Part shown: piece after piece, positions 1 to 6,275 of the stretch
How positions within the stretch are numbered: position 1 is the first letter of the stretch
Layout: the number at the start of each line of letters is the position of its first letter
Source of the DNA: Arthrobacter sp. AQ5-06
GTDB taxonomy: Bacteria; Actinomycetota; Actinomycetes; Actinomycetales; Micrococcaceae
Direction of reading: 5' to 3'
Assembly (NCBI RefSeq): GCF_003287955.1
Contig: NZ_QMKP01000026.1
Coordinates: forward strand, 1 to 35,504
DNA: 35,504 nucleotides
Position numbers and translations under genes: made by a program
Notes under the pieces: generated by a model
Seen by the model: the letters and a program-made list of their open reading frames with translations, nothing else
Databases searched by the model: none
Told to the model about the DNA's origin: nothing

Positions 1-176
1 AATTTGAAACCAGCTGTAAAAACCAGACCCAACCACGGGGTGGCGGACCTGGCCAAAACAACCAATCAATAAAACAATTGGTATCAACAAACTTGGCACA
101 CTATTGAGTTCTCAAACAACAGACACACCCGGCACCACCACAACCAATCATCGGCCGTGGATCGCTCCGGAGCAAC
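1..176 (-). promoter_or_regulatory. 5' leader of an rRNA operon (antitermination/processing region)
   Basis: Read on the minus strand, positions 120-91 give a TTGTTTGAGAACTCAATAGT-type element followed by GTGCC. This is the conserved actinobacterial rRNA leader box found upstream of 16S rRNA and linked to antitermination and processing. A small inverted repeat (ACCAAT at 61-66 and ATTGGT at 77-82) follows. The 16S gene itself should lie just left of position 1 and is not in the window. The upstream end at about 176 is inferred from the promoter at 183-211. Confidence 0.75.
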
Positions 177-182
177 TTTTCA

Positions 183-211
183 AACTTACCCGGTTTCCCG
201 CCCCGATGCAA
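183..211 (-). promoter_or_regulatory. rRNA operon promoter
   Basis: On the minus strand, TTGCAT (211-206) is followed after exactly 17 bases by TAAGTT (188-183), about 60 bases upstream of the conserved rRNA leader box. The spacing fits a housekeeping sigma promoter. The pairing with the leader makes this the most likely proximal rrn promoter. The start of transcription would be near 176. No mapping data support it. Confidence 0.6.
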
Positions 212-360
212 ATCCGTATTCCAGGATTCCCATCAGCAAGAAACTCACCCCCACCAAACCGAGGCGCTCAAAAGAACTACCAAAATTTGGTCTTGAATTC
301 GGGGGTTTGGCCGCCCGCGGTAACCAGCTCTTCGCTGTCTCCCTCGCGGCGACTTAGAAA

Positions 361-389
361 ACAATACACCCACCCAACCCCCACCGCAA
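361..389 (-). promoter_or_regulatory. possible second, upstream rRNA promoter
   Basis: Minus-strand TTGCGG (389-384), a 17-base spacer, then TATTGT (366-361). rRNA operons often carry tandem promoters, and this one points towards the leader. The hexamers are imperfect, so this is a weak candidate. No convincing gene lies between 1 and 597; the open frames there have low-complexity, proline-rich or arginine-rich translations. Confidence 0.3.
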
Positions 390-482
390 ATCCACCCCCA
401 CGAGGGCCCAAAACCCCGCCGTTCCGGGCCCACAGCCGGCATCGGCACCCAAAACCGGGCGCCGCCGTCGTACGTGACTTCT

Positions 483-498
483 GTGTGCTGCAGCACAC
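483..498. repeat. perfect 16-bp palindrome
   Basis: GTGTGCTGCAGCACAC is a perfect palindrome. It lies between the ribosomal protein terminator and the possible rRNA promoters. It could be a dimeric regulator site or a small cruciform; no function can be assigned from the sequence. Confidence 0.5.
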
Positions 499-534
499 CC
501 GCCGAGACCGCTCGCCGTAACAGCTGTTAAGCGA

Positions 535-570
535 AGAAGGGCCGGCAACCAAACGGTTGCCGGCCCTTCT
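535..570 (-). terminator. hairpin terminator after rpsN
   Basis: A 15-base stem (535-549 pairing with 556-570) with a 6-base loop lies 28 bases past the rpsN stop. It is GC-rich. On the minus strand it is followed by TTCGCTTAAC, which is not a strong T-run. This is the usual form of factor-independent terminator in high-GC actinobacteria. Confidence 0.75.
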
Positions 571-597
571 CAAGCAGCTGGAATCAGCGGTGCTGGA

Positions 598-903
598 TTA
601 CCAGGAAGACTTGGTGATGCCCGGGAGCTCACCGCGGTGAGCCATGTCGCGGAAGCGAACACGGGAGATACCAAACTTCTGGAAGGTACCGCGCGGACGG
701 CCGTCGATGATGTCGCGGTTACGCAGACGGACGGGCGACGCGTTGCGGGGAAGCTTCTGCAGGCCGAGGCGTGCTGCTTCGCGAACTTCGTCGGTCGAGT
801 TGGGGTCAACCAGAGCCTTCTTCAGTTCGAGGCGCTTTGCAGCGTAACGCTCAACGATGACTTTACGCTGTTCGTTCTTTGCGATCATTGACTTCTTAGC
901 CAT
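598..903 (-). CDS. rpsN: 30S ribosomal protein S14, zinc-independent long form
   Basis: The 101-residue protein is a full-length S14 of the long bacterial type. It starts MAKKSMIAKN and carries the conserved C-terminal region NRDIIDGRPRG, followed by the RVRFRDMAHRGELPG segment. S14 binds the 3' domain of 16S rRNA in the small-subunit head. No cysteines are present, so the CXXC zinc ribbon of the short form is missing. It is the third gene of rpmB-rpmG-rpsN, starting 4 bases past the rpmG stop, and ends before the hairpin at 535-570. In actinobacteria such cysteine-free copies are often alternative versions controlled by Zur, but no clear Zur box was seen here, so that link is inference. Confidence 0.96.
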   Translation of the reverse strand: MAKKSMIAKNEQRKVIVERYAAKRLELKKALVDPNSTDEVREAARLGLQKLPRNASPVRLRNRDIIDGRPRGTFQKFGISRVRFRDMAHRGELPGITKSSW

Positions 904-907
904 GTGT

Positions 908-1075
908 TTAGCGCTCCTCTCGGAATTCGACGTGCTGACGGATCTTGGGATCGTACTTCTTCAGAACCATACGGTCCGGGTCGTTACGACGGTTCTTCCG
1001 CGTCACGTAGGTGTAACCCGTGCCCGCAGTCGACTTGAGCTTGATGATCGGACGTACGTCCTTGTCCTTAGCCAT
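908..1075 (-). CDS. rpmG: 50S ribosomal protein L33, zinc-independent form
   Basis: The 55-residue protein reads MAKDKDVRPIIKLKSTAGTG, continuing through YVTRKNRRNDPDRM to VEFREER. That is a complete L33. No cysteines are present, so it is the form that does not bind zinc. Its ATG shares one base with the TAA stop of rpmB (TAATG), which points to translational coupling. The stop lies 4 bases before the rpsN start. L33 sits near the tRNA E-site of the large subunit. The gene is short and easy to miss, but its length, start and position in the operon leave little doubt. Confidence 0.96.
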   Translation of the reverse strand: MAKDKDVRPIIKLKSTAGTGYTYVTRKNRRNDPDRMVLKKYDPKIRQHVEFREER

Positions 1076-1311
1076 TAGAGCTTCACTCCCCGAGCAAGGA
1101 TGGCGGCGACGACTACGTCGATGCCGCGTACGTCGATGGTCTTGATGCCACGAGCAGAAACCTGCAGAGTGACGTTACGGCGCAGGGACGGAACCCAGTA
1201 GCGCTTCTTCTGAATGTTCGGATCGAACCGACGCTTGTTGCGACGGTGCGAGTGCGAAATGCTGTGCCCAAAGCCCGGCTCGGCTCCGGTCACTTGGCAG
1301 TGTGCTGCCAT
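1075..1311 (-). CDS. rpmB: 50S ribosomal protein L28
   Basis: The 78-residue protein contains the L28 signature: MAAHCQVTGAEPGFGHSISH, then SHRRNKRRFDPNIQKKRYWV and the C-terminal VSARGIKTIDVRGID region. There is only one cysteine, so it cannot form the paired CXXC zinc site of the C+ form. Minus-strand GGAGAAGTC just before the ATG gives a strong ribosome binding site. It is the first gene of the three-gene ribosomal protein operon. The upstream 250 bases contain the inverted repeat at 1337-1364. Confidence 0.96.
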   Translation of the reverse strand: MAAHCQVTGAEPGFGHSISHSHRRNKRRFDPNIQKKRYWVPSLRRNVTLQVSARGIKTIDVRGIDVVVAAILARGVKL

Positions 1312-1336
1312 GACTTCTCCTCAAGAATTGAATGTA

Positions 1337-1364
1337 ATGATCCGCATATCTGCTGCAGGATCAT
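1337..1364 (-). promoter_or_regulatory. inverted repeat in the rpmB leader
   Basis: Perfect 7-base arms ATGATCC (1337-1343) and GGATCAT (1358-1364) flank a 14-base loop, 26 bases upstream of the rpmB start. It could be a hairpin in the mRNA leader, for example for autogenous control, or an operator. The ATGAT half-sites recall Zur boxes, but spacing and flanks do not match a standard one. Function is unassigned. Confidence 0.4.
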
Positions 1365-1564
1365 GCGGTTAAGTGCGACCCATAGTGATCAGGGTGAACG
1401 GTTAGTCACGCAACTTGAGCCCCTAACTACCGGCTACCCTGGAGAAAATTACCGGGCCACCGGAGCAATTGCGCACGCTCCGCGCACTTAGCGCTAACCA
1501 AGTCTACGAGTTCACGCAATTAAAGACCAATCCGGGCCCGGGCGGTGTATAAGGGGGCGTTGCG

Positions 1565-2326
1565 TCAGAGGCGGGTGGGCTGGGCGTACTTGGGCGCCAG
1601 GCCGTCGCCGGAGGATTTGCCGGTGACGCGGCGGGCCACCCACGGGCCGGCGAATTCGCGGACCCAGCGGGCGTTGGCGCGGACGGCTTCGGCCCGCTTC
1701 AGCTCGGGCACCGGGGTCATGGGCGGGACTTCGATCGAGTGGTCGTGCTCCAGGACGGTGAGGACGCGTTTGGCCATGTTGGTGTGCCCGGCGGCGGACA
1801 TGTGCATTCGATCCTGGGCCCACATGCCCCAGTCGTAGTACTCGTTGAAGCGCCAGTAATCCACCAGCAGCGCTCCATGATCCCCCGCGATGCCTCGGAC
1901 CAGTTCGTTGTAGATGGCGGTGCGGCCGCGCATGGTGCTGAAAACCTTGGAGCCTCGCGCGTCGAAGCCGGTGAACATCACCACGGTGGCTCCGGTCGCA
2001 GCCAGCTTGCGGATGCCGGCGTCGTACTCCGCCAGCAGATCGTCGATGTCGATCTTGGGCCGCAGAATGTCGTTGGCGCCTGCGTAAATGGTCACCAGGG
2101 TGGGGTTGAGGTCGACGGCGGCGTCCACCTGCTCTGCCATGATCTGGCGGAGTTTCCTGCCGCGGATGGCCAGGTTGGCGTAGCCGAAGCCGGGATCCGA
2201 CGCGCCCAGCTGCTCCGCCACGCGGTCCGCCCAGCCCCGCACGCTGTTGGGTCGGCTGGGATCGGCATCCCCGACCCCCTCCGTGAAAGAGTCGCCGAGC
2301 GCTACATACCGGGTCGAAAAGTCCAT
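1565..2326 (-). CDS. SGNH/GDSL-family hydrolase (lipase/esterase-like)
   Basis: The 253-residue protein has the SGNH blocks in order. Block I is GDSFTEG near residues 11-17 with the nucleophile serine. A glycine lies in the ANLAIRGRKL region and the asparagine in GANDIL. Block V, DRMHMSAAGH, supplies the Asp-His pair. There is no signal peptide, so it is probably a cytoplasmic serine esterase or deacylase; the substrate cannot be told. It is a clear paralogue of the product of 3246-4094: both have GDSFTEGVGD, VRGWADRVAE, NLAIR, DILxxxxD and MHMSxAGH. The ribosome binding site is weak. The start places the catalytic block near the N terminus, as is usual for the family. Confidence 0.9.
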   Translation of the reverse strand: MDFSTRYVALGDSFTEGVGDADPSRPNSVRGWADRVAEQLGASDPGFGYANLAIRGRKLRQIMAEQVDAAVDLNPTLVTIYAGANDILRPKIDIDDLLAEYDAGIRKLAATGATVVMFTGFDARGSKVFSTMRGRTAIYNELVRGIAGDHGALLVDYWRFNEYYDWGMWAQDRMHMSAAGHTNMAKRVLTVLEHDHSIEVPPMTPVPELKRAEAVRANARWVREFAGPWVARRVTGKSSGDGLAPKYAQPTRL

Positions 2327-2387
2327 GGCGTCAGTCTTTCATCTGTTGCCGGGAGCAACCAAGACGGGGCTCTGTCAGGGCGACGGC

Positions 2388-2879
2388 CTATGGCCGGCTT
2401 TCGGTGTCGCGGAGGATCCAGTGGTCATCGTCCAGGCCGGCCACGATCTTCTCGCCGATGCGTGCCAGATCGTGGATGTCGCGCTCCGTCAGGGCGTCCA
2501 GGAACTTGGTGCGGACTGTCTCCACGTGCCCCGGTGCGAGTGCCTCCAAAGTGGTCATCCCGACGTCGGACAGGTGTGCTGTGGTGACGCGGGCATCACG
2601 GGGGTGCGGACGCCGCTCCAGCCATCCGCGCTTCTCCAGTTTGGCAACCACGTGCGAGAGCCGGGACAGCGACGAACTGGTGCGGGCGGCCAACTGGCTC
2701 ATCGGCAGGAAACGCCCCTCAGCTTCGGACAGCATGGCCATGACGTTGTAATCGAACAGGGACACCTTGCCGGCGGTGTGGAGCTGGTTGTCCAGGGCAG
2801 CCGGCAGCAGCGTGTTGATGCTCAGGAGTGCCAGCCAGGCACGGCGTTCGTCGGCGTTGAGCCAGCGCGGTTCGGTCAT
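2388..2879 (-). CDS. MarR-family transcriptional regulator
   Basis: The 163-residue protein has the MarR winged helix-turn-helix. Recognition-helix segment is LAARTSSSLSRLSHVVAKLE, followed by a wing RRPHPRDARVTTAHLSDVG and a C-terminal dimerisation helix (ALTERDIHDLARIGEKI). MarR dimers bind short palindromes and respond to small ligands. It is divergent from the YciI-like gene, with 82 bases between them, and lies upstream of the SGNH gene on the same strand. A TAGAAT hexamer at 2891-2886 (minus) sits 6 bases before the ATG, which would give a leaderless message. Effector and targets are unknown. Confidence 0.92.
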   Translation of the reverse strand: MTEPRWLNADERRAWLALLSINTLLPAALDNQLHTAGKVSLFDYNVMAMLSEAEGRFLPMSQLAARTSSSLSRLSHVVAKLEKRGWLERRPHPRDARVTTAHLSDVGMTTLEALAPGHVETVRTKFLDALTERDIHDLARIGEKIVAGLDDDHWILRDTESRP

Positions 2880-2905
2880 GGGTCCATTCTAGAAGCAGAG
2901 CGTGG

Positions 2906-2917
2906 TTGAGAGTTCAA
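2906..2917. promoter_or_regulatory. candidate MarR operator
   Basis: TTGAGAGTTCAA has inverted TTGA/TCAA arms with a 4-base spacer. It lies in the divergent gap between marR and the YciI-like gene, where an autoregulatory MarR site would be expected. It is short enough to occur by chance. Confidence 0.3.
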
Positions 2918-2961
2918 GTGACGCACCAGTTCCCGTGGACCCATCCGAGTAGGCTGACCCT

Positions 2962-3249
2962 ATGTATGTTGTGTCGCTGACCTACAGGGTGCCCGAAGAC
3001 ATTGTGGAGTTCCATCTGGACGGCCACGTTGAATGGCTGAAGAAGGCCTTTGACGACGGCGTATTTGTCGCCGCCGGGCGCAAGGTTCCCCGGACGGGCG
3101 GGCTGCTGCTGTCCAGGGCGGACCGTCCAACGTTGGAGGCGAGCCTGGCCAACGACCCGTTTTACGCGAATGGAGTGGCTGAATTCGAAATCATGGAGTT
3201 CGCGGCCAACAGGGTGGCGCCGGGCTTCGAGAACCTGCTGGACACCTAG
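2962..3249 (+). CDS. YciI-family protein
   Basis: The 95-residue protein has the YciI ferredoxin-like fold pattern. It begins MYVVSLTYRVPEDIVEFHLD with a conserved HLDGHVEWLKKAFDDG segment and a following glycine-rich AAGRKVPRTGGLLL region. A final strand block is NDPFYANGVAEFEIMEFAA. The histidine and aspartates of the DGH motif are retained. YciI proteins are small dimers, in some cases linked to dehalogenase-like or muconolactone-type chemistry; here the reaction is unknown. The stop codon interlocks with that of the convergent SGNH gene in one CTAG (3246-3249). Confidence 0.85.
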   Translation: MYVVSLTYRVPEDIVEFHLDGHVEWLKKAFDDGVFVAAGRKVPRTGGLLLSRADRPTLEASLANDPFYANGVAEFEIMEFAANRVAPGFENLLDT

Positions 3250-4094
3250 GACTTCTCCGCCTCTGCCCTGGTTTTGCCCGCCAGCTTCTTCAGCCCGCGC
3301 TTCCGCGGCACCCTGACCGGTTCCGGCCAGCGCGGCGCCAGCGTATCGCCAAGCGTGACGCCCCTGATTTTGCGGCCGAAAAGCGGCAGCACCCAGTCAT
3401 TGACCCAACGCCGTTGCCGCTGCTCCCACTCCCGCGGGCTGAGCCGCGCCGGCGGGTCCCAGTCCTTCGGGCGGATCTTGTGCGGCACCCCGAGCTGGTC
3501 CAGCACCTGCCCGGCGAGGTATTTGTGGCCTGCCTTGGACATGTGGAGGCGGTCCGAGTCCCACATCCGCCGGTCATGGAAGGCGTCCAGGCACCAGTAA
3601 TCCACAAGGACCGTCCCGTACTTCGCGGAGATCTCACGGACCAGCTCGTTGTAGACAGTATTCCGTTTCTTCAGCAGCTCCAGAACCGCTGAAACCTTGA
3701 CGTCGAAGCCGGTGAACAGGACCACCGTAGCCCCACTCCCAGCAAGCCGCGCCACGAGTTTTTCGTACTCGTCCATCAGGGCGGCCATGTCCGTGCCGAT
3801 GTCAAGGATGTCGTTCCCGCCGGCGTAGAGGGTGATCAGCGCGGGCTTCATGGCGAGGGCCGGCTCCAACTGCTCGCTGATGACGTGGCGCAGGCGCTTG
3901 CTCCGGATAGCAAGATTGGCATATTCCCAGCCTGGCTCAGCCCGGGCCAGCTTCTCCGCCACCCGGTCAGCCCATCCCCGAACGCCGTTAGGCAGGCGCT
4001 CATCCCGGTCGCCCACGCCCTCAGTAAAGGAATCCCCCAGGGCAACAAAGACACGCCGCCCCTCACGCGCAGGCAGTAAGGGAGGGAGATCCAC
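3246..4094 (-). CDS. SGNH/GDSL-family hydrolase, paralogue of 1565-2326
   Basis: The 282-residue protein has block I GDSFTEGVGD (residues about 20-29), NLAIRSKRLRH, the oxyanion asparagine in GGNDIL, and DRLHMSKAGH carrying the catalytic Asp-His. It aligns along its length with the first SGNH protein. Its basic C-terminal tail (VPRKRGLKKLAGKTRAEAEK) is extra. The start is GTG at 4094, with no good ribosome binding site before it; a leaderless or slightly different start is possible. There is no signal peptide. It lies downstream of a 321-base non-coding region and converges on the YciI-like gene. Confidence 0.88.
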   Translation of the reverse strand: MDLPPLLPAREGRRVFVALGDSFTEGVGDRDERLPNGVRGWADRVAEKLARAEPGWEYANLAIRSKRLRHVISEQLEPALAMKPALITLYAGGNDILDIGTDMAALMDEYEKLVARLAGSGATVVLFTGFDVKVSAVLELLKKRNTVYNELVREISAKYGTVLVDYWCLDAFHDRRMWDSDRLHMSKAGHKYLAGQVLDQLGVPHKIRPKDWDPPARLSPREWEQRQRRWVNDWVLPLFGRKIRGVTLGDTLAPRWPEPVRVPRKRGLKKLAGKTRAEAEKS

Positions 4095-4415
4095 GCGACC
4101 ACACTAAACATCAAAGGCAACGCCAGGGTTAACGCCAAACAACAGCAAGTGAGAGAGCGTCCCGCCAAGAACCCGCCAAAGGTGAGAGAGCGTTCGACGA
4201 TGAGCGGCCCAACGAGCCGCAGCCGGTGTCTTGCGTAGGAGCGCATCGCCGACCAGAGCGGAGCAAGGCCGCCCGCGGCCGAAAGTAGCGAAGGAAAGGA
4301 AGGGCGGACCCGAGGGCCCCGAACTGAGCTTGCGAAGTTTGGGAAGGGTCCAACCGCTAAGCGACGGCAAGGCGGCGGTTGCGGCTCACCGCACCGCCAC
4401 GAACGACGGAAGGGC
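4095..4415. other. 321-base non-coding region with structured segments
   Basis: No credible gene is present; the open frames here are arginine- and proline-rich shadows. The region holds the GTGAGAGAGCGT direct repeats at 4149-4193, a GC hairpin at 4267-4280 (6-base arms, 2-base loop), and a hairpin with CAACCGC (4351-4357) and GCGGTTG (4375-4381) arms. The stretch 4285-4345 is purine-rich on the plus strand. It follows the siderophore operon on the minus strand and precedes the SGNH gene, so it may contain the operon terminator. Confidence 0.5.
4149..4193. repeat. direct repeat of a GTGAGAGAGCGT motif
   Basis: GTGAGAGAGCGT occurs at 4149-4160 and again at 4182-4193, a period of 33 bases. 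The intervening DNA itself has a repeated CCCGCCAA. The same GGTGAGAGAGCG word recurs at 12409-12420, next to an inverted copy at 12380-12388. This suggests a short dispersed repeat family of this genome. Confidence 0.6.
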
Positions 4416-5462
4416 TTAGAGCTCGGACTTGCCCTGGCGCCAGTACCCCATGAACGCCACCTGCTTGCGGTCGATCCCGACGTCGCGCACGAGGTACCGC
4501 CGCATGTCCTTGATAACGGCAGCCTCGCCGGCGATCCAGGCGTAGAAGGGCATGGCGCCGGCGGGCATGGCGGGGTTCTTGGTGGCCTCGATTTCGGCTG
4601 TCTCCATCCGCGCGGGCGTCTCCCAGAGGATGTCCACGTCCACGTTGACGTCTTCGGGCTCCGGGCCCGCGCCGGCGTCGGCGTCGGACGCTTTGATGCC
4701 CACCCAGCCGGGAACGGGGACGGCCGTGCGCACTGCCTGCTGCAGCAGTTCGCCGTGCGGGCGTGAGCGGCCGATGGCGGCACCGCGGGGAAGCCAGGTG
4801 ATGTCGATGTCGGCGTCCGTCTTGAGGTCGAGGAAGTCACCGGCCTCCGGGACTTCCAGGAAGGCGTGGCCGCTCATGTAGGGCGGCAGGCTTTCGAGGA
4901 TGGCGGAGATGGCCGGGATGGCGGTTTCGTCGCCGGCGAGCAGGACGCGCTGCGCCATTCCGGGCCGCCATTCGATGCCGCCGTAGGCCTCGGCGGTGGA
5001 GCACTGGGCGGCACGGCTGTTGGGGCCGATGATGGTGATGGCGTCGCCCGGTTTGGCGTTCTGGGCCCAGTTCGCGGCCGGACCGCCGTGGCCGTCGGCG
5101 TCGAAATGCATCACAAAGTCAACATCAATTTCCGGATAAACGGCATCAAGCCGGGACTGGCGGACCGTGTAGGTGCGCATGGAGCCGCGCACGGCGGGGT
5201 CCATGGCAAGCCACTCCCGGTACCAGCCGGCCTGCGCCATTTCGAAGACCGGCAGGGGCAGTTGCGTGCCGTCCTCTGCCAGGGAAGGGATCATCAGTTT
5301 GATCCGCAGGTCAAGGGTGTCGCCGTTAACGCCAAAGTCCCGCAGAGAGTACCCGCCGAAGGTGATCCGGCGGAAGTTGCAGCTCAGCTCCTGCACCGAG
5401 GAAACGGTCACCTCAAAAGCCAGGGTCATGGGCTGGGTGGCGGCGATGTCGCGGGTGTTCAT
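4416..5462 (-). CDS. siderophore-interacting protein (FAD-dependent ferric-siderophore reductase)
   Basis: The 348-residue protein belongs to the ViuB/SIP family, which reduces ferric siderophores in the cytoplasm to release iron. The FAD-binding barrel contains the RTYTVRQ motif (about residues 96-102). A following strand region has DFVMHFDADGHGGPAANWA and GDAITIIGPN. The NAD(P)H domain starts at LLAGDETAIPAISAILESLP and ends with the family C terminus KQVAFMGYWRQGKSE. It is the last gene of the iron operon; its ATG overlaps the ATPase stop (ATGA). The length is longer than the usual 250-300 residues, with a linker around 230-300. Confidence 0.92.
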   Translation of the reverse strand: MNTRDIAATQPMTLAFEVTVSSVQELSCNFRRITFGGYSLRDFGVNGDTLDLRIKLMIPSLAEDGTQLPLPVFEMAQAGWYREWLAMDPAVRGSMRTYTVRQSRLDAVYPEIDVDFVMHFDADGHGGPAANWAQNAKPGDAITIIGPNSRAAQCSTAEAYGGIEWRPGMAQRVLLAGDETAIPAISAILESLPPYMSGHAFLEVPEAGDFLDLKTDADIDITWLPRGAAIGRSRPHGELLQQAVRTAVPVPGWVGIKASDADAGAGPEPEDVNVDVDILWETPARMETAEIEATKNPAMPAGAMPFYAWIAGEAAVIKDMRRYLVRDVGIDRKQVAFMGYWRQGKSEL

Positions 5463-6274
5463 GAAACGAGCTCCAGTTCGGGTGCAGTGGCGTGGTGGCG
5501 GCCGATGGGGATAATCAGGGGCGTGCCCGAGACGGGATCGGGAATCACCCGGGACTCAAGGCCGAAGACGTCACGGACCAGCCTTTCGGTGACAACAGTC
5601 ACGGGGTCGCCCAGGGCCACGATCTCGCCGCCCTTCATGGCGATGACATGGTCCGCGTAGCGTGCCGCCAGGTTCAGGTCGTGCAGGACGATGGCCACGG
5701 TGGTGCCGCGCTTGCGGTTCAGATCCGTGACCAGGTCCAGGACTTCAACCTGGTGCGCCAGGTCCAGGTAAGTGGTGGGTTCGTCCAGCAGGAGCACTTC
5801 GGTTTCCTGGGCCAGCGCCATGGCGATCCAGACGCGCTGGCGCTGGCCGCCGGACAGTTCATCGACGTTCCGCTCAGCGAGTTCCAGCGTTTCAGTCGCT
5901 TCGAGCGCGCGCTGCACGGCGGCGTCGTCCTCGGTGCTCCAGCTGAGGAAGAAGCCCTGGTGCGGATACCGCCCGCGGCCCACGAGGTCGCGGACAGCGA
6001 TGCCGTCCGGCGCGGTGGGGTGCTGCGGGAGGAGGCCCAGGGTGCGCGCCAGTTCCCGGGCCGGGCGGGCGTGGATGTCCTTGCCGTCCAGCGTGACCAC
6101 GCCGGCTGCCGGTTTGAGGAGGCGGGACAGTCCGCGGAGGAGCGTGGATTTACCGCAGGCGTTGGCGCCCACAATCATGGTCACCTTGCCCTCGGGGATA
6201 TCCGCCGTGAGGCCGTCCACCACGCAGCGCTGGTCGTATTTGAGTGTGAGGTCCTGGGCGCTGAGAACGGCCAT
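5459..6274 (-). CDS. ABC transporter ATPase, iron-siderophore uptake (FepC/FecE type)
   Basis: The 271-residue protein is a complete ABC ATPase. It has Walker A GANACGKST (residues 36-44), Q-loop LLPQHP, signature LSGGQRQRVW, Walker B VLLLDEPTTYLDL and the switch histidine in VLHDLNLA. The C-terminal part resembles FepC/FhuC proteins. It would power the two adjacent FecCD permeases. An ATG three codons upstream (6283) is possible. The ATG at 6274 was preferred because AAAGGA lies 8 bases before it and it does not overlap the permease. Confidence 0.94.
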   Translation of the reverse strand: MAVLSAQDLTLKYDQRCVVDGLTADIPEGKVTMIVGANACGKSTLLRGLSRLLKPAAGVVTLDGKDIHARPARELARTLGLLPQHPTAPDGIAVRDLVGRGRYPHQGFFLSWSTEDDAAVQRALEATETLELAERNVDELSGGQRQRVWIAMALAQETEVLLLDEPTTYLDLAHQVEVLDLVTDLNRKRGTTVAIVLHDLNLAARYADHVIAMKGGEIVALGDPVTVVTERLVRDVFGLESRVIPDPVSGTPLIIPIGRHHATAPELELVS

Positions 6275-6275
6275 G

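Noticed and set aside
104..573. Several overlapping short open frames at the left end
   Set aside because: They overlap the rRNA promoter and leader, are low-complexity, and lack ribosome binding sites.
1488..1497. TTAGCGCTAA palindrome upstream of the rpmB operon
   Set aside because: At 10 bases it is short, isolated and not placed over a recognisable promoter.
4149..4193. Possible CRISPR-like repeat-spacer unit
   Set aside because: There are only two copies of 12 bases with a 21-base gap that is itself repetitive, and no cas genes are nearby.
3848..4840. Long minus-strand open frame of 330 codons across the SIP gene end and the non-coding region
   Set aside because: Composition is dominated by Arg, Pro, Ser and Thr, it overlaps two real genes in another frame, and it has no recognisable domain. 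High-GC DNA produces such frames often.
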